Origin: Flavobacteriaceae bacterium
Lineage (GTDB): Bacteria; Bacteroidota; Bacteroidia; Flavobacteriales; Flavobacteriaceae
Length of the DNA: 10,099 nt
Assembly (NCBI GenBank): GCA_014239895.1
Contig: JAAZXZ010000014.1
Location: 1-10,099 of the forward strand
Direction: 5' to 3'
Of this stretch, positions 1-5,873 are shown in pieces. Each line of letters opens with the position of its first letter. Within the stretch, counting starts at the first letter, position 1. A program made the position numbers and the translations under genes. The notes under the pieces were generated by a model. It was not told the DNA's origin and did not search any database. It was given only the letters and a program-made list of their open reading frames with translations.

Positions 1-95
1 TGACTGACCCTAATCAGGCAGTAACATATGAAGGAGTTGGATATTATCCTCAAGCTACACGAAATTATTTGTTAGGAATTACTTTTAAGTTTTAG
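1..95 (+). CDS. TonB-dependent outer-membrane receptor, C-terminal end (partial)
   Basis: The frame open from base 3 encodes 30 residues ending in YYPQATRNYLLGITFKF and a TAG stop. The pattern Y-P-Q-A-x-R-N-Y-L-L-G-I, with alternating hydrophobic residues and a terminal phenylalanine, is typical of the last beta strand of SusC/RagA-like and related TonB-dependent receptors in Bacteroidota. The terminal aromatic residue is the usual outer-membrane insertion signal. Such receptors import large ligands such as glycans, peptides or siderophores; the substrate cannot be told from this fragment. The gene begins outside the window. Its stop (93-95) overlaps the stop of the convergent lipoprotein gene, so there is no room for a terminator directly after it. 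Confidence 0.82.
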   Translation, partial: TDPNQAVTYEGVGYYPQATRNYLLGITFKF

Positions 96-520
96 AAACT
101 AGTAATAAGCAGGTTACTTCCAACTTGATCTACTCTGTATGTTTTTAAAGCACAGTTTAATTGAGTCTCTAGGGATTGACCTGTTATTAAGCTATATTTA
201 TTTTCATCAGGGCAACTGCATGAAGCTTCTAGTCCTTCAATGGATAAAATAGAGCATTGGCTAAAAGTGTGATTTGGATCAGCAGCATCCCAGGCTAAAA
301 AACCTGTGCCAGAGTTTGTTACTATTACGCCGCCATTACCAATATTTGGAATATATACTGAGTTGCTAATGAAATTCAAATCATTGTATTGCGGTAGATT
401 CATATTTAACTCATGTGCAACTTTTGTATCAAACAGGAAATTGCAGTTTGGGTCAGAATCAGAATCAGAGCATGTTAAAAATGTACATATAATGATACAT
501 AAAAATAGCAGTTGCTTCAT
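92..520 (-). CDS. Small lipoprotein with degenerate Rieske-like domain
   Basis: This encodes 142 residues. The N-terminus is a type II signal peptide: a short basic start, a hydrophobic stretch (residues 4-15) and Cys17 followed by a Ser/Asp-rich linker, so the mature protein is probably lipid-anchored in the cell envelope. The body (about 35-142) looks like the Rieske fold found in small flavobacterial lipoproteins that I recall lying near greA. FLAWDAADPNH (74-84) and ASCSCPDENKYSLITGQ (99-115) sit where the two iron-sulfur binding loops should be. Cysteines remain (89, 101, 103), but the second loop has Pro-Asp where a ligand His is expected, and the first lacks a Cys-x-His pair. A canonical 2Fe-2S cluster therefore seems unlikely; a structural or binding role is inferred. 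The ATG start is fixed by the signal peptide. The Rieske assignment comes from pattern memory, not a search. Confidence 0.82.
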   Translation of the reverse strand: MKQLLFLCIIICTFLTCSDSDSDPNCNFLFDTKVAHELNMNLPQYNDLNFISNSVYIPNIGNGGVIVTNSGTGFLAWDAADPNHTFSQCSILSIEGLEASCSCPDENKYSLITGQSLETQLNCALKTYRVDQVGSNLLITSF

Positions 521-545
521 TTTGCGAAATTACAATAAAAATATA

Positions 546-570
546 TTGAAATAAATATTTTGTATATTTG
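546..570 (+). promoter_or_regulatory. Possible promoter ahead of greA
   Basis: TATATTTG at 563-570 matches the Bacteroidota -7 element TAnnTTTG exactly. The nearest upstream TTG (546-548) is only 14 bases away, shorter than the usual spacing. A second, weaker arrangement is TTTG at 521-524 and TATATTG at 542-548. Either would start RNA upstream of, or at, the hairpin at 575-594, which would place that hairpin in the greA leader. Confidence 0.4.
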
Positions 571-574
571 ATAT

Positions 575-599
575 AATCTCGTGTGAACGAGATTTTTTT
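575..599 (+). terminator. Intrinsic-terminator-like hairpin in the greA leader region
   Basis: AATCTCGT (575-582) pairs perfectly with ACGAGATT (587-594) around the loop GTGA, a GNRA-type tetraloop, and is followed directly by five T (595-599). The shape fits a rho-independent terminator reading rightward; the other strand has no U tract after the stem. It lies 34 bases before greA. It may end read-through transcription from the TonB receptor gene, or act as an attenuator in the greA leader. Confidence 0.62.
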
Positions 600-633
600 A
601 ATATAAGTAGGTAATAGCATTAAAATATAGATC

Positions 634-1107
634 ATGAGTAACATCTCATATTATACTGAAGAAGGGCTAAAAAAATTAAGACAAGAGCTCAATACATTAA
701 AGGATATTGAAAGGCCTAAGATTTCTAATGCAATTGCTGAGGCAAGAGATAAGGGAGATTTAAGTGAAAATGCTGAATATGATGCCGCAAAGGAAGCTCA
801 GGGGATGTTAGAAATGAAAATATCAAAATTAGAAGAAACTTTAGCCGGCGCTAGATTAATTGATGAATCTCAGCTAGATACTTCTAAAGTTTTAGTTTTA
901 TCAAAAGTTAAAATCAAAAATATGTCTAATAATATGGAAATAGATTACATGATTGTAGCAGATGGTGAGGCAGATTTATCTTCTGGAAAGATATCTGTAA
1001 ATTCACCAATAGGAAAAGGTTTATTAGGTAAGTCAGTTGGTGATATAGCTGAAATAGATGTGCCAAGTGGAACATTAAAATTTAAAATTCTAAAAATTTC
1101 AAGATAA
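634..1107 (+). CDS. greA: Transcription elongation factor GreA
   Basis: GreA binds in the secondary channel of RNA polymerase and stimulates cleavage of backtracked RNA, rescuing paused complexes. The 157 residues match the usual family length. The N-terminal antiparallel coiled coil spans about residues 6-77 and carries the signature EARDKGDLSENAEYDAAKEAQ region (36-56), with the acidic tip pair Asp42 and Glu45 (equivalent to E. coli Asp41 and Glu44) that helps place the catalytic metal ion. The C-terminal FKBP-like domain (about 84-157) contains SPIGKGLLGKSVGD (124-137). The ATG start fits the family N-terminus, and no Shine-Dalgarno sequence is visible, as is common in Bacteroidota. The HIT gene starts on the base after its stop (TAAATG), so the two are almost certainly co-transcribed. 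A terminator-like hairpin lies just upstream. Confidence 0.97.
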   Translation: MSNISYYTEEGLKKLRQELNTLKDIERPKISNAIAEARDKGDLSENAEYDAAKEAQGMLEMKISKLEETLAGARLIDESQLDTSKVLVLSKVKIKNMSNNMEIDYMIVADGEADLSSGKISVNSPIGKGLLGKSVGDIAEIDVPSGTLKFKILKISR

Positions 1108-1506
1108 ATGTCTTCGATATTTTCAAAAATTATTTCTGGTGATATTCCCTCATTTAAGGTTGCTGAAAATGAAAAGTTCCTAGCCTTCCTAGATATAAAC
1201 CCTAATACAAGAGGACATACTCTTTGTATTCCTAAAAAAGAAGTTGATGATTTTCTAGATCTAGATCCTTTACTATTTAAAGAATTAATAGGGTTTTCTA
1301 GAGATGTGGCGCTAGCTATAAAGAAAACTATTCCTTGCGAAAAGGTAGCTTTATCTATTGTAGGACTGGAGGTCCCTCATGTTCATGTTCATTTAATTCC
1401 AATTACAGCAATTAAAGATGTAACATTTATAAATAAGGTAAAATTGGATAAGGATGAGTTTATATCCACTTCAGAAAAAATTGCTTTAGCTTACAGTTCT
1501 CTTTAA
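1108..1506 (+). CDS. HIT-family nucleotide hydrolase (HINT branch)
   Basis: This encodes 132 residues, typical for a bacterial HinT-like protein. The histidine triad is HVHVHLIP (91-98), with His91, His93 and His95; the middle residue is the expected nucleophile that forms a nucleotidyl intermediate. The N-terminal SSIFSKIISGDIPSFKVAE and FLAFLDINPNTRGHTLCIPK (24-43) are standard HIT landmarks shaping the purine-nucleotide pocket. Family members hydrolyse nucleoside phosphoramidates or aminoacyl-adenylates in the cytoplasm; the natural substrate here is unknown. The ATG directly abuts the greA stop, indicating translation coupled to greA. The 3' end overlaps the convergent histidine kinase gene by 21 bases, so the last seven codons, including the stop, are shared with the kinase C-terminus on the other strand. 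Confidence 0.95.
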   Translation: MSSIFSKIISGDIPSFKVAENEKFLAFLDINPNTRGHTLCIPKKEVDDFLDLDPLLFKELIGFSRDVALAIKKTIPCEKVALSIVGLEVPHVHVHLIPITAIKDVTFINKVKLDKDEFISTSEKIALAYSSL

Positions 1507-2631
1507 TTGAATTTTTATTGTTGTTCCTTTACCAATTGTTGAAGAAACTACCACTATTGATCCTTTATGATAATCTTCAATTATTCTTTTAGATAACGAA
1601 AGACCTAAACCCCATCCTCTTGTTTTCGATGTGTATCCGGGATCAAATATTTTTTTATGGAGTCTTTTTTCAATTCCACTTCCTGTGTCAATTATAAGAA
1701 CATCTACTAATAAATTTGTCTCATTTATTTCTATAGTAATATCACCTGATCCCTTCATCGAGTCAATACTATTTTTTAATAAATTTTCAATTGTCCAACT
1801 GTAAAGCTGTGAATTTAACAGGGTAATGATTTTCTCTTTCGGTTTTACTAACTTAAAATTTACTGAATTTGAAGATCTAGTTTTCATATACTCAATTGTA
1901 GATTCTGTTTCAGATATAATATCTTTCTTTTCTAGAGAGGGAACAGAGCCAATTTTACTGAATCTGTCAACAATAGTATTAAGTCTTTTAATATCTTTTT
2001 GAATTTCATCTATATAGTTATCATCAACATTTTTATTTTTTAGAATTTCAATCCATCCCATAATTGAAGATAATGGTGTAGCAATTTGATGAGCAGTCTC
2101 TTTAGCCATTCCTGACCATAATTTATTTAGTGTAGCTGTTTTTGAGCTTTTATAAAAGAAATAAACAACTGATCCAAAAAGGAAAATTATTAGAAGAAGT
2201 GCTAAAGGGTAATATTTTAATTTATTTATAACTGTTGAATTTCCATAATATAATACGGACAATAATTCATCATTATATTTAATTTCTATTGGTTTATTTT
2301 CTTTAGAAAATCTTTTAATTAGTTTAGAGACTGCAGTTGTATCTGTAATATTAAAATTTTCTATATTGTTATGTTCAATGCTCCCATCATTATTTACTTT
2401 AATCATTGGTGTAGAAATATTATTTCTTATAATATCTAATGTTAGTGGTGATATTTTTTCTTGATTAGAGTTAATCAGTTCAATTTGTGCTTTAGACCAA
2501 AGTTCCATTTTAATCCTTTCTTCATTTTTAAAATTTTGAAAGAAAATATAAGTATTCCAAAGAATCGATGAAATTATAAGGAATGAGCCCAAAATAATAG
2601 ACCATCTAATAATATTTGTATTACTGTTCAT
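1486..2631 (-). CDS. Two-TM sensor histidine kinase (orphan)
   Basis: This encodes 381 residues. Two membrane helices (about 9-31 and 141-160) bracket an extracytoplasmic segment of about 110 residues that I do not recognise as a known sensor domain. The cytoplasmic part follows directly, with no clear HAMP linker. The H-box is AKETAHQIATPLSSIMGW, with phospho-acceptor His181. The HATPase domain has the N-box NLLKNSIDSM (283-292, Asn287), the G1 box DTGSGI (315-320), the F-box around Phe329 (KIFDPGYTSK) and the G2 box GWGLGLSLSKRII (339-351). All catalytic motifs look intact, so it should autophosphorylate. No response regulator lies next to it, so its partner must be elsewhere. The ATG start precedes the first membrane helix by about 8 residues. 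The 3' end overlaps the HIT gene tail to tail. Confidence 0.93.
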   Translation of the reverse strand: MNSNTNIIRWSIILGSFLIISSILWNTYIFFQNFKNEERIKMELWSKAQIELINSNQEKISPLTLDIIRNNISTPMIKVNNDGSIEHNNIENFNITDTTAVSKLIKRFSKENKPIEIKYNDELLSVLYYGNSTVINKLKYYPLALLLIIFLFGSVVYFFYKSSKTATLNKLWSGMAKETAHQIATPLSSIMGWIEILKNKNVDDNYIDEIQKDIKRLNTIVDRFSKIGSVPSLEKKDIISETESTIEYMKTRSSNSVNFKLVKPKEKIITLLNSQLYSWTIENLLKNSIDSMKGSGDITIEINETNLLVDVLIIDTGSGIEKRLHKKIFDPGYTSKTRGWGLGLSLSKRIIEDYHKGSIVVVSSTIGKGTTIKIQLKRTVS

Positions 2632-2674
2632 AATTTCTTTTAGAATAAGAGTATTAAATATAGTGAGATTAAAT

Positions 2675-2702
2675 CAAAATAAAGTATTCATTAATTTGCA
2701 AA
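2675..2702 (-). promoter_or_regulatory. Possible promoter of the histidine kinase gene
   Basis: Read leftward, TTTG (2702-2699) and TTATTTTG (2682-2675) are 16 bases apart. The second element differs from the Bacteroidota -7 consensus TAnnTTTG by one base. It lies about 44 bases before the kinase ATG. The -33 element is part of a 10-bp palindrome, ATTTGCAAAT (2694-2703). Motif match only. Confidence 0.35.
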
Positions 2703-2705
2703 TAA

Positions 2706-2737
2706 TTGCCAATCTTTATTTTAGATTGTTAAATTTG
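2706..2737 (+). promoter_or_regulatory. Probable promoter of the DUF3127 gene
   Basis: TTG (2706-2708) and TAAATTTG (2730-2737) are 21 bases apart. This matches the Bacteroidota sigma-A pattern TTG-N17-23-TAnnTTTG with an exact -7 element. Transcription would start near 2743, giving a leader of about 25 bases. Confidence 0.55.
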
Positions 2738-2769
2738 TCAGTTCATATATTAATCAGAAATTAAAATAG

Positions 2770-3144
2770 ATGGAAGTTCAAGGTAAAATCAAATTAGTAG
2801 GTAATGTTCAAGAAATAACAGATAGTTTTAGAAAAAGGGAGTTAGTAATTGTAACTCAAGAGCAATATCCACAGACATTGTGTGTTGAGTTTGTTCAGGA
2901 TAAAACAGATTTGTTAAATGATTTTCAGGAAGGGCAAGAAGTAAAAATAGGAATCAACTTAAGAGGTAGAGAATGGAAAAATCCAGAAGGAATAATTAAA
3001 TACTTCACTTCACTTCAAGGATGGAGAATTGAGCTTTTACAGAATCAAAATTTAGAAGATGAACAACCCGGAGTAGATTCACTAACCCCGTTTGAACCAG
3101 CTGATGATATTAATAAAGAGGATTTAGATGACCTCCCTTTTTAG
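2770..3144 (+). CDS. DUF3127 protein, OB-fold-like with SSB-like acidic tail
   Basis: This encodes 124 residues of the DUF3127 family, which is largely restricted to Bacteroidota. Family landmarks are FRKRELVIVTQEQYPQ (20-35), EFVQDKTDLLNDFQEGQEV (40-58), NLRGREW (63-69) and YFTSLQGWRIE (78-88). The short alternating strands look like an OB fold. After residue 90 comes a low-complexity acidic linker ending in EDLDDLPF (117-124). That tail closely resembles the acidic tip (D-D-[IL]-P-F) of bacterial single-stranded DNA-binding protein, which docks replication and repair proteins. A role as an ssDNA-binding or nucleic-acid-repair accessory is therefore inferred; no biochemical function of the family is known to me. 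It has its own promoter and appears to be monocistronic: the kinase upstream is divergent and truB is convergent 20 bases downstream. Confidence 0.9.
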   Translation: MEVQGKIKLVGNVQEITDSFRKRELVIVTQEQYPQTLCVEFVQDKTDLLNDFQEGQEVKIGINLRGREWKNPEGIIKYFTSLQGWRIELLQNQNLEDEQPGVDSLTPFEPADDINKEDLDDLPF

Positions 3145-3164
3145 CAGTTGTTAAATTCTGTTTA

Positions 3165-3854
3165 CTAGTTTAAATATTTATCAATAAACTCATCAACTTT
3201 AGACGCATTAGTTATTTTAAAATCTCCTATTTCTGTTCTTTTTAGATTCGACAGATATGCTCCAGAGTTAAGATTTTCACCAAAATCGTTAGCAATAGAT
3301 CGGATATATGTTCCTTTGCTACATGATATTTCAAAATCAATATTAGGCATATCTATTTTCATAATTTTAAAGTCAAATATTTCAATTTTTCTAGAGTTTA
3401 TTTCAACTTTTTCTCCAGCTCTTGCATACATGTAAAGCCTTTTGCCATCTTTTTTTATTGCGGAGTATATAGGTGGTTTTTGGCTGATAACTCCAATAAA
3501 ATTATTGATATTTGACTTTATCAATTTTTCTGTAATATGACTAGTTGGGTATGTGTTGTTAATAGCTGTTTCACAATCATATGATGGGGTTGTTGCTCCT
3601 AATGTAATTGTCCCTAAATACCTTTTTCTTAATATGCTTAGGTTGTCAATTTTTTTTGTCATTTTCCCTGTACATAATACTAGTAATCCTGTGGCTAATG
3701 GATCAAGAGTCCCTGCATGTCCAACTTTAATTTTTTTTATTGAAAATTTCTTTTTAATTGCACTCCTAATTTTATTCACCACATCAAAAGATGACCATTC
3801 CTTTTCTTTATCGATTAGAATTAATTTTCCTGAAATAAAATCTTCACCGTTCAT
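3165..3854 (-). CDS. truB: tRNA pseudouridine(55) synthase TruB
   Basis: TruB converts U55 in the T-loop of tRNAs to pseudouridine. With the start chosen here the protein has 229 residues, the short form usual in Bacteroidota, ending after the catalytic domain without a PUA domain. Motif II, GHAGTLDPLATGLLVLCTG (45-63), carries the catalytic Asp51. QKPPIYSAIKKDGKRLYMYA (125-144) and CSKGTYIRSIANDFG (178-192) are further family blocks. A longer reading would begin 45 bases upstream at a TTG inside uppP. I prefer the ATG at 3854 because it overlaps the uppP stop by one base (TAATG), a standard coupling arrangement, and because the extra 15 residues do not resemble TruB. It is the last gene of the ftsX-DUF3098-uppP-truB unit. 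Confidence 0.96.
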   Translation of the reverse strand: MNGEDFISGKLILIDKEKEWSSFDVVNKIRSAIKKKFSIKKIKVGHAGTLDPLATGLLVLCTGKMTKKIDNLSILRKRYLGTITLGATTPSYDCETAINNTYPTSHITEKLIKSNINNFIGVISQKPPIYSAIKKDGKRLYMYARAGEKVEINSRKIEIFDFKIMKIDMPNIDFEISCSKGTYIRSIANDFGENLNSGAYLSNLKRTEIGDFKITNASKVDEFIDKYLN

Positions 3855-4645
3855 TAGAATGAAGTAATTATAATAGATATTAATCCAAGGATTATGCAAT
3901 ATGCACTAAATATATTTAAGCTGTTGTTTTTAACGATTTTTAACATCAATTTACATGCAAAGAGCCCTGTTATAAATGCACTGAAAAACCCAAATATATA
4001 CACCATATAGTCTATATTATTAAAGTCTATGTTATCGCTAAATAAGTCTTTAATTATTTTTCCAAATATTAAAGGAATAACCATTAGGAAAGAAAATTTG
4101 GCAGACTGTTTTTTATTATTTCCTAGAAGTAATGATGTGCAAATCGTAGCTCCAGATCTGGAGATCCCTGGAATAATGGCAAATGCTTGAGAAAGTCCAA
4201 CTATAAATGAGTGAGAATAAGAGATTTGGTGTCTTTTTTCTTTACTAAACTTAGTTAATAATAAAAGTATTCCTGTAATTATAAGCATTGATCCTACTAA
4301 AGTTATATTGCCAGTAAATAATATTTCAATTTCTTCTTCAAAAAACAAACCTATGAATACTGCCGGAATCATTGAAATAATTATTTTAAATAAATATTTG
4401 TGATTTCCATTAATAGAATTGGCAATAGAACCTTTTATTAGGTTCATTATATCATCTTTAAAAACAATTATTGTACTTATGGCAGTTGCAAAATGTAATA
4501 TTATTGTAAATAGTAGATTTTCACTTGCTAATAGGTCGGCATTTAATACTTCTCTTCCAATTTCTAGATGGCCACTTGATGATACTGGAAGAAATTCAGT
4601 TAATCCTTGAATAATACCTAAAATTATTGCATCTACTATATCCAT
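3854..4645 (-). CDS. uppP: Undecaprenyl-diphosphatase UppP (BacA family)
   Basis: This integral inner-membrane enzyme removes one phosphate from undecaprenyl diphosphate at the periplasmic face, regenerating the lipid carrier for peptidoglycan and other surface glycans; family members give bacitracin resistance when overproduced. The 263 residues match the family length. QGLTEFLPVSSSGH (13-26) contains the (E/Q)xxxE motif, with Glu17 and His26. IIPGISRSGATI (157-168) contains the second signature, PGxSRSGAT, with Arg163. About eight hydrophobic helices are visible. An ATG at 4678 would add 11 residues and overlap the DUF3098 gene. The ATG at 4645 puts the usual MDIVDAIILGIIQGLTEF-type N-terminus at residue 1 and leaves a 4-base gap after DUF3098, so I chose it. 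The truB start overlaps its stop. Confidence 0.96.
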   Translation of the reverse strand: MDIVDAIILGIIQGLTEFLPVSSSGHLEIGREVLNADLLASENLLFTIILHFATAISTIIVFKDDIMNLIKGSIANSINGNHKYLFKIIISMIPAVFIGLFFEEEIEILFTGNITLVGSMLIITGILLLLTKFSKEKRHQISYSHSFIVGLSQAFAIIPGISRSGATICTSLLLGNNKKQSAKFSFLMVIPLIFGKIIKDLFSDNIDFNNIDYMVYIFGFFSAFITGLFACKLMLKIVKNNSLNIFSAYCIILGLISIIITSF

Positions 4646-4649
4646 TAAA

Positions 4650-4892
4650 TTATTTTTTAGAAGAAAATAAGATTGCATAAACTTGCATGCCCAGTCCTAC
4701 CAGAACTAGTAATGGGGCAATTCTTATTCTTCTAAAATTATATATTTCTTTGTTAAAAATATTAGGATCATTGCTTTCTCCACCAGACATAATAATAAAG
4801 CCAACTAGAATCAAAATTAATCCAATAGAACTAATTAAATAATTCTTTTTTGTAAATAATAATTTCTTATTAGATGATTTTTTTTCTTTCAT
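4650..4892 (-). CDS. DUF3098 small membrane protein
   Basis: This encodes 80 residues with two membrane helices (about 18-37 and 58-76) joined by a conserved loop, MSGGESNDPNIF (35-46) followed by EIYNFRRIRIAPLLVL (49-64). That is the DUF3098 signature as I know it from Bacteroidota. A lysine-rich N-terminus suggests a cytoplasmic start, and the ends FSSKK and MKEKK put both termini inside. Its function is unknown. It sits one base after ftsX and four bases before uppP. Being locked between a divisome gene and a cell-wall lipid gene suggests an envelope or division accessory role, which is inference from context only. Confidence 0.88.
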   Translation of the reverse strand: MKEKKSSNKKLLFTKKNYLISSIGLILILVGFIIMSGGESNDPNIFNKEIYNFRRIRIAPLLVLVGLGMQVYAILFSSKK

Positions 4893-4893
4893 A

Positions 4894-5769
4894 TTAGAAA
4901 TTAAATTTTTCAGTATTCAGATTCAATATATTTTGAGTTGCAAAGAAAGTACTTACCCAGCTAATTATCACTCCTAGTATTAAGATAACAATAAATAACC
5001 CAATCAATAAAAGTTCATTTATCATATCTAGCAGGGAGATGCTATTATCAAGGTAAATAATTAGCGTTGCAAGACCTAGGGAGGCAATAATTGAGCTTAT
5101 TATGCTTAGTTTAATGTTTTTAATTATAAATGGATATCTAATAAAATGTTTTGTTGCTCCAACCATCTGCATTGTTTTTATTGTATTTCTGTTTGAAAAG
5201 ATAGAAAGCCTTATAGAACTATTAATGATTAAAAAAGCTATAATTGTGAATATTAATGAGGCTGGAAGTATCCAAAAAGCAATTTTATTAAGATTATTAT
5301 TCATAATGGATATCAAATCCCTATCATAAATTACTTCATCTACAAATTTATTTTCTAATATTTTATTAGAAATACTGTCTAATATTCTATTATTTATATA
5401 GTCAGATTTTAAATTAATATCAATAGAATTAACCAGAGGATTGTATCCTATATCATCCGTAAAATCTTCTCCATATTCCTCTTTCATAAATATTGCTGCT
5501 TCATCTTTTGAAATAAAACTTAGATTTTTTATGTAGGAAGACATTGTCAAACTATTTTTTAATTGATTTATTTCAACATTTTTTATGTTTTCTTTAAGAT
5601 ATATTGATACAGTCAATTTTTCTTTAAATGAATTACTTGCTGATTTAATGCTTATTACTGAGAGCCCCAGAATTCCAAAAAGGAATAGAACTACAGATAT
5701 AATTATAATAACAGAAAAATATGATGTAAGTAATCTCTTTTTCTGAAATTCTTCAAATTGGTTATTCAT
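4894..5769 (-). CDS. ftsX: Cell division protein FtsX
   Basis: FtsX is the membrane subunit of the FtsEX complex, an ABC-type machine that couples ATP hydrolysis by FtsE to activation of peptidoglycan hydrolases at the septum. The 291 residues have the standard topology: TM1 (about 17-40), a periplasmic domain (about 41-162) with TVSIYLKENI and a DEA-containing stretch near 89-91, then TM2 (163-185), TM3 (218-240) and TM4 (253-277). The cytoplasmic loop has IKTMQMVGATKHFIRYPF (197-214), the most conserved FtsX block, thought to contact FtsE. A TTG nine bases upstream could extend the frame by three residues; the ATG at 5769 is preferred. ftsE is not adjacent, which is common in Bacteroidota. 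It is the first gene of the leftward unit. Confidence 0.95.
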   Translation of the reverse strand: MNNQFEEFQKKRLLTSYFSVIIIISVVLFLFGILGLSVISIKSASNSFKEKLTVSIYLKENIKNVEINQLKNSLTMSSYIKNLSFISKDEAAIFMKEEYGEDFTDDIGYNPLVNSIDINLKSDYINNRILDSISNKILENKFVDEVIYDRDLISIMNNNLNKIAFWILPASLIFTIIAFLIINSSIRLSIFSNRNTIKTMQMVGATKHFIRYPFIIKNIKLSIISSIIASLGLATLIIYLDNSISLLDMINELLLIGLFIVILILGVIISWVSTFFATQNILNLNTEKFNF

Positions 5770-5822
5770 GTTTGTCAATTAGTTTCAGTAAAAATAATGA
5801 ACAAAATCAAATATTTAAAAAG

Positions 5823-5840
5823 ATTTTCTTATAAGAAAAT
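5823..5840. promoter_or_regulatory. Perfect 18-bp palindrome in the ftsX/leuS divergent region
   Basis: ATTTTCTTATAAGAAAAT is a perfect inverted repeat with 9-base arms and no spacer. It lies midway between the divergent ftsX and leuS starts and ends two bases before the exact -7 element of leuS, so it fills the space between the -33 and -7 positions. It could be an operator for a dimeric regulator. In so AT-rich a sequence, chance is a real alternative. Confidence 0.4.
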
Positions 5841-5841
5841 G

Positions 5842-5849
5842 TAAATTTG
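5842..5849 (+). promoter_or_regulatory. Probable -7 element of leuS
   Basis: TAAATTTG matches the Bacteroidota -7 consensus TAnnTTTG exactly and lies 24 bases before the leuS ATG. No convincing TTG is found at the -33 distance, where the sequence is A/T-rich, so the promoter may be weak or depend on a regulator acting at the adjacent palindrome. Confidence 0.5.
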
Positions 5850-5873
5850 TTTAATATCAGTAGTACAAAGTAA

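Noticed and set aside
306..554. A rightward open frame of 82 codons across the lipoprotein gene
   Set aside because: It is antisense to a convincing lipoprotein with signal peptide and domain motifs, and it runs into the region with the promoter-like elements.
3145..3164. A terminator in the 20-base gap between the DUF3127 gene and truB
   Set aside because: No inverted repeat of useful length is present in the gap.
3553..3867. A rightward open frame of 104 codons inside truB
   Set aside because: It is antisense to the TruB catalytic region with intact motif II; the frame is open because of AT-rich codon bias.
3855..3899. Longer TruB start 45 bases upstream
   Set aside because: It uses a TTG inside uppP and adds residues unlike TruB; the ATG overlapping the uppP stop is better.
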